In this document: in pieces, positions 8,209 to 15,017 of the stretch | Position numbering within the stretch: position 1 is the stretch's first letter | Layout: each line of letters begins with the position of its first letter | From: Pseudoalteromonas sp. 3D05 | GTDB lineage: Bacteria; Pseudomonadota; Gammaproteobacteria; Enterobacterales; Alteromonadaceae | Direction of reading: 5' to 3' | Assembly: GCF_002723455.1 (NCBI RefSeq) | Contig: NZ_PDUS01000001.1 | Span: 221,599-285,598, forward strand | Length of the DNA: 64,000 nucleotides | Position numbers and translations under genes: made by a program | Notes under the pieces: model-generated | What the model saw: only the letters and a program-made list of their open reading frames with translations | Database searches by the model: none | Told to the model about the DNA's origin: nothing

Positions 8209-9417
8209 CTATTTAAAATAAAACTTCTCTGAGCTACCTTTACCAAAATATTGCTCGTATTCCTGAGCCGCATATGAGTCCATCATACCGGAGATGTAAT
8301 CAGTCACTAATCTGACTTTACAATCATTAATAGACCTTAATTCTGGGGGCAATAATATATTATCTTTGTTGTATTTTTCATCAGTATATACCTCAAATAA
8401 ACCTCGTATTATTTGCTCTCCTCGTCGCTCATAAAGCTGAATATCTTTCTTTCGAAGTATAGCCTTGAACAATAGCTTTTTAAGCCCCTCAGCTAGTTTT
8501 CCAAATTGCTTGTAGCCCAAACATCCATTAACCATACCAATATCAGCACATAACGTATTCACTATTTTTGAAGTTAACTCTTTTTTTAGTACAATGGCAT
8601 ACTCCTCTGAAGTACCATTTCTAGTAGCCTTCATCGCTACTCCTTGTGCCTCTTTCGCAATCGTAGCCATTGCATTGTAAGCACTTTGAAACTTTTCACT
8701 GATACTAAACTCATGGACAATCTCACCTAAACTTATCAAACCAAAGCTTAGTGCGTCCTCCAAGTCATGCGCTGCATACGCAATTTCATCGGCTAAGTCC
8801 ATTATTTCCGCATCTATACTTTTAGTAACAGCTACATCTTTACTTTCAAGTGCAGCTTTTAGAAATTCGTAGTCATCATCGTATAAAAACTTTTTACTAT
8901 TTTGCTGCTTGTTGAAGAAGTACTTAGTAATCCCCATAAGAGTACGCACATTCAGATTTAACCCTGGATACGCATAATGTTTTTTCTCTAGAGTACGTAA
9001 AATTCGAAATGCTTGTGCATTTCCCTCATAGCCACCGTACCCTGAACTTAAATCGTTGAGTACAACTTCACCATAGTGACCAAAAGGTGGATTACCAATA
9101 TCATGGGCAAGTGACGCAGTTTCAGTTACAACCGTGTGCTTTAAATTTAGATCAAAAGCAATTGAGCGAGCAATTTGTGCAACTTCTAAGCTATGTGTGA
9201 GCCGATTTCGATTAAACTTATTGGCATCTACCCCTAATAACTGCATTTTACCTTGTAGACGCCGAAATGATGAGGAGTATAAAACTCGTGCATAATCCCG
9301 CATTAAGTCTTGTCGATTCTCAGAGCGACCATCATCGTAGCTATGCACACGATATTCTAACTTAGAAATAATATTCTCTTGTTCTTTCGCATACTCAATT
9401 ACTTCACTATCGTACAT
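8209..9417 (-). CDS. dGTP triphosphohydrolase-like HD protein (island paralogue)
   Basis: A 402-residue HD-superfamily protein with the dGTPase signature: THSLEVAQIAR (His75), LAHDIGNPPFGHYGE (His105-Asp106, His114), GYEGNAQAFRIL and a late Asp in DLADEIAYAAHDLEDA. It should hydrolyse dGTP or related dNTPs to the nucleoside and tripolyphosphate. It is about 85 residues shorter than the housekeeping Dgt at 53797-55260 and clearly diverged from it. dGTPases have been shown to protect bacteria from phage by draining dNTPs (family knowledge), and the surroundings suggest that role here. GAGGAA lies just before the ATG. All catalytic HD residues I can identify are present. Confidence 0.85.
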   Translation of the reverse strand: MYDSEVIEYAKEQENIISKLEYRVHSYDDGRSENRQDLMRDYARVLYSSSFRRLQGKMQLLGVDANKFNRNRLTHSLEVAQIARSIAFDLNLKHTVVTETASLAHDIGNPPFGHYGEVVLNDLSSGYGGYEGNAQAFRILRTLEKKHYAYPGLNLNVRTLMGITKYFFNKQQNSKKFLYDDDYEFLKAALESKDVAVTKSIDAEIMDLADEIAYAAHDLEDALSFGLISLGEIVHEFSISEKFQSAYNAMATIAKEAQGVAMKATRNGTSEEYAIVLKKELTSKIVNTLCADIGMVNGCLGYKQFGKLAEGLKKLLFKAILRKKDIQLYERRGEQIIRGLFEVYTDEKYNKDNILLPPELRSINDCKVRLVTDYISGMMDSYAAQEYEQYFGKGSSEKFYFK

Positions 9418-9670
9418 ATATTCCTCTTCATTTACTAACCAGCAAAAGCTGGCTCATAAAAATATCAATAGAAAAACTTCCTTAACGTATGTAAAAATGT
9501 CTATATTTTTGGAAGGAAGTTCTTCTTATTTAATTACTTAGCTAAACCCTACTGTAGCCAAATTACTACATATTACTCATATTTTCGCTTATATGAGCGC
9601 TTTTAGCGCGAGCAAGCTCTGCGCCTACAAACATAAAGCCAGATACAAACCCACGACTATATTCAAAAAC

Positions 9671-10037
9671 ACCAATCTATCAAAACACTCCAATTCCCCG
9701 TGATCACACCCGAAAGTTATAAATTGATGATTAATTACTTGCATGGCAGAATTTTGTTCCCGACAAATTCCAAGTACCTAAATCCCTTTAGGCAATTTAT
9801 GTTAAGCCGTGACTTCGCCATGGATGGCGAATACACGGCGCTTACGTTCACATCAATTTTTAACTTGAGGACACAGTGTGATCCTCGGGGCGCCGTGGGG
9901 TTCCAAGGGGCGGTCGGCGGCAGCCGCCCCTTGGTTGCCGCCAGCAATCTGGCAAAAACCTCGAATAGAGGTTTTTAATCTCTTCGAAATACCTAACAAA
10001 ACTATGTAAAAATTCACGGCTAAAGCTAGTTCCTACA
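9671..10037 (+). repeat. Structured multi-hairpin repeat, copy B
   Basis: About 367 bases align with copy C (10629-10937) in the same orientation, with an extra roughly 50 bases near 9745-9800. Visible stems are 9806-9811 with 9834-9839 enclosing 9814-9821 with 9824-9831 (near-continuous hairpin), 9903-9913 with 9924-9934 (GC-rich), 9940-9944 with 9949-9953, and 9954-9962 with 9968-9976. It starts with palindromic GTGATCAC at 9699-9706. Short open frames across it on both strands are not credible genes. It lies between the dGTPase and GIY-YIG genes. The stretch 9418-9670 before it holds only the dGTPase leader and a degenerate R2 motif. Confidence 0.85.
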
Positions 10038-10074
10038 GCACGATTTTCACGTACAAATAGTGACACCACCAAAG

Positions 10075-10554
10075 CTAACTTTTACGTCCCAAAGTTAAAC
10101 TATATTTTGGTGATCGTTTTTGATCATTAAACTCAGGAAGCTGACCAAATAACTCAGCAAAATACGCAAAGCAGTCATACTCAAATTTTGCAACCTCTCC
10201 CATTACTCTTAGGTCTTCAGGGTTATTTGATTTAACATCACACTCAAAAGAAGCAACAGCGACATATAAATTTTTGACCAATCGTTCATAACTTTGGTGT
10301 TTATATCTCACACGATCTGCACCACCATGTCCCTTTTTTCCAATTATGGTGTTATCAAATTGCCGTAACCTTCCCTTCAAGCCGTTTAGGGAATTAGTCA
10401 TTCCTACATACACTATGTCTGTAGTCCATAAAAAATTTTGACCTGATAAGTTTTCATCAGCAATTGCAATGATATAAATACCTGGGTATTTAACACCTTC
10501 GGTTAAATTTCTATCAGCCCAGCATACCCATTTACTAAAACGATCTTCATACAT
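10075..10554 (-). CDS. GIY-YIG nuclease-fold protein bracketed by structured repeats
   Basis: A 159-residue protein with the GIY-YIG hallmarks: YPGIYII (residues 23-29), IVYVGMTN (47-54, YVG in place of YIG), then GLKGRLRQF with the expected arginine at 62. A candidate metal-binding glutamate is at 120 or 125. The family cuts DNA in repair, restriction and homing. No extra DNA-binding domain is present, so its target is unknown. It lies between direct copies B and C of the structured repeat, which repeat with a period of about 960 bases, as if gene and element travelled as one unit. It is antisense to the orientation in which I describe B and C. Confidence 0.7.
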   Translation of the reverse strand: MYEDRFSKWVCWADRNLTEGVKYPGIYIIAIADENLSGQNFLWTTDIVYVGMTNSLNGLKGRLRQFDNTIIGKKGHGGADRVRYKHQSYERLVKNLYVAVASFECDVKSNNPEDLRVMGEVAKFEYDCFAYFAELFGQLPEFNDQKRSPKYSLTLGRKS

Positions 10555-10628
10555 AACTTTATGCTAAAGCCTCATAAAATTTAAAGCTTGGGCCAGTAAA
10601 CCGAATGTCCCCGCCTACACTCATAACC

Positions 10629-10937
10629 ACCAATCTACCAACACACTCCAATTCCCCGTGATCACACCCGAAAGTTATAAATTGATGAGTAATCACTTGC
10701 ATGGAGGCAAGTTAAGCCGTGACTGGCACATGGATGTGCCTTACACGGCGCTTACGTTCACATCAATTTTTAACTTGAGGACACAGTGTGATCCTCGGGT
10801 GCGCCGTGGGGTTCCAAGGGGCGGTCGGCGGCAGCCGCCCTTTGGTTGCCGCCAGCAATCTGGCAAAAACCTCGAATAGAGGTTTTGAATCCCTTTCCAA
10901 AACCATGTAAAAATCCACGGCTAAAACCAGTTCCCAC
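10629..10937 (+). repeat. Structured multi-hairpin repeat, copy C
   Basis: This 309-base copy has stems 10695-10700 with 10707-10712, 10716-10721 with 10744-10749 enclosing 10725-10731 with 10734-10740 (GGCACAT against ATGTGCC), 10814-10824 with 10835-10845, 10851-10855 with 10860-10864, and 10866-10873 with 10879-10886. In the second hairpin the sequence differs from copy B on both arms, yet every pair is kept. It ends before an R2-like motif (about 10988-11012) that abuts the 3' end of the HNH gene. Confidence 0.85.
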
Positions 10938-11018
10938 AAAACCAATAAATTACATTGACGCGCTAAAGCACGACCTACAATTTAAAAGCTGCGCTTTTCG
11001 CGCGAGCAAGCTTCATGC

Positions 11019-12128
11019 TTACGCGTCATACCTCGGTTTACCTTCCGCCACTAAACTAAGCTCTGCACTTGGTTGCTCTTTGGTATGCAGATATAACCCC
11101 GCACCAGCGGCTTGTTCAAAGCTGTCTTTCGCTAACCACAACTTCGCGCTGTTCGCCTGCGCGACCTGATACGCCCAATCACTTACCGAGCGTGATTTAT
11201 CAGCATCACAATTAAAATAATCACTGAGTTCACGAGTTATATGCTGGCTATTCAAAACCAAGTTTTGTTCTTGCCAGCGTTCGCGGTGCAACTGCGCGGC
11301 TAAAAAGTCGCGCTTACTGTTATTGCACGTGCTGTGCGCGGCCACAAAGTTGTGGCCTAAATCGTTTGCGTAACGGGCAAACGGTATAAAGTGGTCAACC
11401 TCGGTTTTATTATTCAACGGCTTTTGGCAATAAAAGCAATTGCCGTGTTGCAACTCGATTAGCACAGGTTTGGCTTTACTCAGAGCATTGCGGTCAAAGC
11501 CGAATAAAAAGTCGTGCAGTTGGCTTTGTGGGCCAATTAGCGCTTGGTTATGCTTAATGCTTTGAATTTTTTGCAGCCACGCATTTTTAGCTAAGTACAC
11601 TACCAAATCATAAAAGCGCCGAAAACAACTGGCTATGCCAGCATTGAGGGTAATGTATTTCGTGCTGTTGGTATGCGGGTACAAAAAGCACTCTGCTTGT
11701 TTTGCTAATATTTGTAAACGCCACAACGGCCCACTTTTGAGTGTTGCCATCGCAGCGTTAAAGGTTGGCTTATAGAGCGAACTTTGTTTTAACGCGCGTA
11801 AATTACGAATGTTGTTTTGTTGGCACTCATAAAGCACCGAAATCACTTTAGATTGCGCGCCTGTGTTTTGCTTAAGTAGTGCGCTTTCGCCTGTTTGCTC
11901 TGAAGCAAACGGCACTGCGTGATGCCAATATAAAACAATAAGTTTATCGGCTAAGGTGGCTAAATCTATTTTTAGCTCTGCTTGATCTGATAACAGTGGC
12001 TGTTCAACACATACATCAGCCAACGCATGCAATAACGCAAACTTGTACGTTGCGCTAAAATCTCCTTCCACCAGCATACGCTGAATGTAAGCAATAAAGT
12101 CGAGTTGCTGCTGCATTGCGCCAATCAT
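11019..12128 (-). CDS. HNH endonuclease-domain protein
   Basis: A 369-residue protein with a mostly helical N-terminal half (about 1-220) that I do not recognise. A zinc-containing HNH domain follows: CFYC at 231-234, EVDHFIPF with His246, Asn260, and STCNNSK with Cys268. HNH domains nick or cut nucleic acid using one metal. Its ATG overlaps the stop of the upstream methyltransferase gene as ATGA, so the two are translationally coupled and probably function together. The protein could be a restriction-type effector, but the partner lacks the features of a DNA methyltransferase. The C-terminal 70 residues carry no obvious motif. Confidence 0.8.
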   Translation of the reverse strand: MIGAMQQQLDFIAYIQRMLVEGDFSATYKFALLHALADVCVEQPLLSDQAELKIDLATLADKLIVLYWHHAVPFASEQTGESALLKQNTGAQSKVISVLYECQQNNIRNLRALKQSSLYKPTFNAAMATLKSGPLWRLQILAKQAECFLYPHTNSTKYITLNAGIASCFRRFYDLVVYLAKNAWLQKIQSIKHNQALIGPQSQLHDFLFGFDRNALSKAKPVLIELQHGNCFYCQKPLNNKTEVDHFIPFARYANDLGHNFVAAHSTCNNSKRDFLAAQLHRERWQEQNLVLNSQHITRELSDYFNCDADKSRSVSDWAYQVAQANSAKLWLAKDSFEQAAGAGLYLHTKEQPSAELSLVAEGKPRYDA

Positions 12129-12724
12129 AAAACGGGCACTGCTTTAATTAGGGCATTGAGCCACACTTCGCTTTCACGACCTGGGCGCTGATCAACACTT
12201 TGCCATTGTTTTATTATTTTAAGTTCGGTGTGGTGGGCAATTAGCGCAGTTAGGCCATCTTCATTTAAATCGGTAAATTCGCGGCCGTTATGCACGCGCT
12301 CAGTGTCGCCATATTTAAACGACACATACAAAACCCCGTTTGGTTTAAGCGCGTGTTGCAGGTTTAAAAATACCTGCGGGAGTTCGCTTTTAGGCAAATG
12401 CAATAAGCTGGCACAGCACCAAATGCCGTCGTACATATTTGTACAATTAAGCTGCTGAAAGGTTTTAACTGCAACGGGTTGTTGTAAGTAACTGCTAGCT
12501 AACTTTGCAAGTTCTTCGCTTGCATCAAACGCACTAACAGTAAAACCTTGCTGTTTAAAGTACGCGGCGTCGCGGGCAGAGCCGCAACCTGCATCTAAAA
12601 TATGGCCGTGTTTGGGGATAAGCGGTAAAAACTCACTATAAAGCGCCGACATATCAACATTAAGCGTTGAGTCGCTAAAGCTTTGTGCGTTTTGATTGTA
12701 ATAACTGAGTGTTTTATTTGACAC
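12125..12724 (-). CDS. Class I SAM-dependent methyltransferase coupled to the HNH gene
   Basis: A 199-residue Rossmann methyltransferase with motif I HILDAGCGSARD (41-52), the acidic loop FDAS and the post-I region typical of small-molecule or protein methylases (Methyltransf_11/25 type). The motif IV region reads CCASLLHLP, and no N/D/S-P-P-Y/F/W is present, so a classical DNA adenine or cytosine methylase is unlikely. The start is GTG, with GGAG about 12 bases upstream. It is first in a two-gene unit with the HNH endonuclease (ATGA overlap). Substrate unknown; a tRNA, small molecule or protein target is as likely as DNA. Confidence 0.8.
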   Translation of the reverse strand: MSNKTLSYYNQNAQSFSDSTLNVDMSALYSEFLPLIPKHGHILDAGCGSARDAAYFKQQGFTVSAFDASEELAKLASSYLQQPVAVKTFQQLNCTNMYDGIWCCASLLHLPKSELPQVFLNLQHALKPNGVLYVSFKYGDTERVHNGREFTDLNEDGLTALIAHHTELKIIKQWQSVDQRPGRESEVWLNALIKAVPVL

Positions 12725-12935
12725 TAATCTTACCGCTCCATGGCTAACAAATAATACTTAACTACTAGCTTGTTAAGCTTTGATTAAGTTTAACCCTAAC
12801 CTAACATAAAAATGTATTAAAAACATAGGGTTTTCCGATGAGTACCAAGTACATAGGCAGTAAACAGTACAAAATAAGCATTTAGTCTGGGTTGTATTTA
12901 GGTACTAAGTGCTGGGATTAGCCCGCTGCTTTGCC

Positions 12936-13010
12936 TTCTCATTTACCCGCATTCACTGCTCTTTGTGCAAATTGGTTTTAAGTAAAACGCGTCAACAAGC
13001 TTAACGCCTA
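12936..13010 (-). repeat. Right-hand inverted copy of island-flanking repeats
   Basis: Bases 12936-12983 are the imperfect reverse complement of 2344-2392. Bases 12988-13010 are the reverse complement of 2506-2528 with one mismatch. Both blocks occur in the same relative order, so this is one inverted composite repeat pair spanning the 3-12.7 kb nuclease island. The 456-base gap 12725-13179 otherwise holds the methyltransferase leader and a terminator. Confidence 0.65.
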
Positions 13011-13135
13011 TATTGCAGAGAAGGCGTAAAGTGTTATGTTTATTTCGAGGCGCGTAGCGCGGTTCACGCGGCTGGTTTTTACCTTGAATGCTATTTACCT
13101 TCACGTTGTTAGTTTAACTTTACGCGCCAATAAAA

Positions 13136-13155
13136 AAAGGCCCCTTGGGGCCTTT
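13136..13155 (-). terminator. Intrinsic terminator of the DUF417 gene
   Basis: A perfect 20-base palindrome (AAAGGCCCCTTGGGGCCTTT) is followed on the minus strand by a run of T. It lies 24 bases past the stop of the DUF417-type gene. Confidence 0.85.
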
Positions 13156-13179
13156 AGGTAACATCACTTACCTTTAACG

Positions 13180-13671
13180 TTAAGCTGATTTAGCAACCAA
13201 TGCCTTTAAGCTGTTACCTGCTACAAATAATGACGCTGCAAATAAGCCTATGTCTTTTAGTAAAAACTCACCTACAAAACTCAGTACTGGGAAGCCTGCA
13301 TCGCTTGTGATACCCGGTAAAAATACCATCATACTGATTGTGACTGTAAATAACGCCATCGACAGTACACCACCAATCACCGACAACGCAGGATTCACAA
13401 AGCGGCCAATAAATAATAAACCTATGATGATCTCAAGGCTGCCTAAAAAGTTAACCATACCCTGCTTTGAAAAAATAGCGTACATCCACGATACCAGCGG
13501 GTTATTCGCAATCATGCCGTACATGCCCTCGGCTTGTCCGGCACTAAACTTGATGCCGCCAAACCAAATATAAATAACGCCAAGGGTAATGTAGATTAAC
13601 GGCAAGCCTGCTTTTTCAAGTTTGTTACCTAGGGTTGCTAATGTGTTTAGTTGTGTTGTTGTTAGGCTCAT
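13180..13671 (-). CDS. DUF417 (YkgB/DoxX-like) inner-membrane protein
   Basis: A 163-residue membrane protein with four hydrophobic helices. It includes IYIWFGGIKFSAGQAEGM and a following NNPLVSWMY segment characteristic of DUF417/YkgB proteins, which are distant DoxX relatives. The biochemical role of the family is not settled; members often respond to electrophile or oxidative stress. Start 13671 is preferred because GGAG lies 6 bases upstream; a start at 13695 would add eight polar residues. A palindromic operator lies 30 bases upstream and is nearly identical to one at the TetR gene just upstream, so the pair forms a regulator-target module. Confidence 0.85.
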   Translation of the reverse strand: MSLTTTQLNTLATLGNKLEKAGLPLIYITLGVIYIWFGGIKFSAGQAEGMYGMIANNPLVSWMYAIFSKQGMVNFLGSLEIIIGLLFIGRFVNPALSVIGGVLSMALFTVTISMMVFLPGITSDAGFPVLSFVGEFLLKDIGLFAASLFVAGNSLKALVAKSA

Positions 13672-13700
13672 AACGGGCTCCAGTGTATTTTGCATTTACA

Positions 13701-13716
13701 TACCTACTAGTAGGTA
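13701..13716. promoter_or_regulatory. Operator for the adjacent TetR regulator
   Basis: The perfect palindrome TACCTACTAGTAGGTA sits just upstream of the DUF417 gene. An almost identical site occurs at 14446-14461 in front of the tetR-type gene. This is the expected arrangement of a TetR repressor acting on its target and itself. Confidence 0.8.
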
Positions 13717-13876
13717 GGTTTATCGGTTAAAATTTTTAGTACTTCTTTGCACCCGGCTAGTTTTGCTGTTAGCGCAACTAACCGGGCGTGTATTAACGAC
13801 ACCTGTTTAAGCTTATGTACTTTACAGGTGTTTATAATCTGTTTACTGCCACAATTAGTGGCTTTTTTACTCAGCG

Positions 13877-14434
13877 TTAAGCCGCCAGCATGCTTATACT
13901 TGCCTCACAAGTTTGCTCAAATAGCCCTTGATGTTGTCCTCGGTTAAGCATTAGTGCGCCTTTTATGGCACAACAAATAATAACGGCTTGTTGGTAAGGT
14001 GTTGCCTTAAACGAAAACTCACCGTTTTGCTTACCCTGTTCTAAAATACGTGAGAGTATTTGTAACTCTAAACCTGCCAATTTATTTACTTGCTTTTGCA
14101 GTGGCTCGCTCATCAATTGTAAATCTGTTTGCATGGCGTAAATACCACACATTTGCTGTTGTTCTGCGCAGCTTTCAAAAATCGCAAAGTAACCTTTTAA
14201 TTGGTCTACCGCGTGCTGCTTAGTTTTAAGTTGTGAGTCTAGCTGCGCTAATGCATCACACTTTTGCTGACAATACGCCAAACCCAAATCAGCTTTTGCA
14301 GGAAAGTGATGATGAATACTGGCTTTGGTAATGCCCAATGTTTTTGATAAATCTGCATAGCTAAAGCCATTAAACCCCTTGAGTTGAATTAGCTCATTAG
14401 CGTGTTGCAAAATAGTTGTGTATGTCGTGTTCAT
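13877..14434 (-). CDS. TetR-family transcriptional repressor
   Basis: A 185-residue protein with an N-terminal TetR helix-turn-helix (FSYADLSKTLGITKASIHHHF, about residues 28-48). An all-helical ligand-binding domain follows, with cysteines near the middle (SCAEQQQMC) that could sense electrophiles. The frame extends 12 codons upstream to 14470, but that segment contains the operator, so the ATG at 14434 is taken as the start. It reads toward the DUF417 gene on the same strand. The two matching operators imply negative control of itself and that gene. The inducer is unknown. Confidence 0.88.
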   Translation of the reverse strand: MNTTYTTILQHANELIQLKGFNGFSYADLSKTLGITKASIHHHFPAKADLGLAYCQQKCDALAQLDSQLKTKQHAVDQLKGYFAIFESCAEQQQMCGIYAMQTDLQLMSEPLQKQVNKLAGLELQILSRILEQGKQNGEFSFKATPYQQAVIICCAIKGALMLNRGQHQGLFEQTCEASISMLAA

Positions 14435-14445
14435 GGCAAGTATAT

Positions 14446-14461
14446 TACCTACCAGTAGGTA
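14446..14461. promoter_or_regulatory. Autoregulatory operator of the TetR gene
   Basis: TACCTACCAGTAGGTA is palindromic apart from its two central bases and differs at one base from the site at 13701-13716. It begins 12 bases upstream of the chosen start codon. Confidence 0.78.
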
Positions 14462-14824
14462 GGCTGGCAAGTTATTTTTTAATCATGTAACAAAAAAGAT
14501 CGTGTTGATCGTTTAAGATCTTGTAATCCATAACTAAAATAAATAATAAACTGCCTATAGCCAAGTGCCTTTTGCTACCCTGTCATCAGATTTTTATTAC
14601 ACCACTGTGGTTTGGTTGAGTATATTTAGTATCACATTTTTGTTTACTCTGTGTGCACACGCTGCTTTATTGTGCTTTTAAAGCCTGTGTTTGTGTAAAA
14701 GTAAGCCACCGCTCTTTTATTCGTATGCGTGACCAATCTATATGTATTGCCCTATATTGTTGGTTTTATTTGATCATGCTTATAGCAAGATGCGGGCAGT
14801 TAAGTATTAGGCGCTATTTGTTAT

Positions 14825-14864
14825 GTGCTTTTGTGCTTTTGTGCTTTTGTGCTTTTGTGCTTTT
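14825..14864 (+). repeat. Five tandem copies of an 8-base unit
   Basis: GTGCTTTT is repeated five times without change, a simple-sequence tract prone to slippage. It lies in the 556-base gap 14462-15017 between the TetR and DUF2235 genes. A 72-codon open frame crosses the tract, but it is cysteine- and phenylalanine-rich and has no ribosome binding site, so I do not call it. Nothing else is recognisable in the gap. Confidence 0.8.
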
Positions 14865-15017
14865 TCGCTAATCATCGTCGCGAGTTATTTGGTATTTTTT
14901 GGCAATACTGCTTTGTGTTGGCGCTGAATTTAATTATTTATCGCTGTCCTTAAAAAATGTCTTCAAAGCTTAATAAAAAGGCTATATTTTGTATCAAACC
15001 ACATAAGGATTGATGCT

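Noticed and set aside
9700..9978. Short open frames across structured repeats A, B and C (also 3583-3765 and 10658-10879)
   Set aside because: Frames are not conserved between copies, composition is odd, no ribosome sites are present, and the DNA is explained by paired hairpins.
9671..10937. Repeats B and C as integron attC sites around a gene cassette
   Set aside because: The characteristic RYYYAAC/GTTRRRY core sites and the single imperfect attC hairpin are not visible, and each element is about 300 bases with several separate hairpins.
11019..12724. Classical type II restriction-modification system
   Set aside because: The methyltransferase lacks the DNA-methylase catalytic motif IV; only the nuclease half fits.
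2344..13010. Complete transposon or prophage around the island
   Set aside because: No transposase, integrase, phage structural gene or terminal direct repeat with an attachment-site character is visible.
14653..14871. 72-codon frame spanning the 8-base tandem repeats
   Set aside because: Repetitive, cysteine- and phenylalanine-rich product, no ribosome binding site, no resemblance to a known family.
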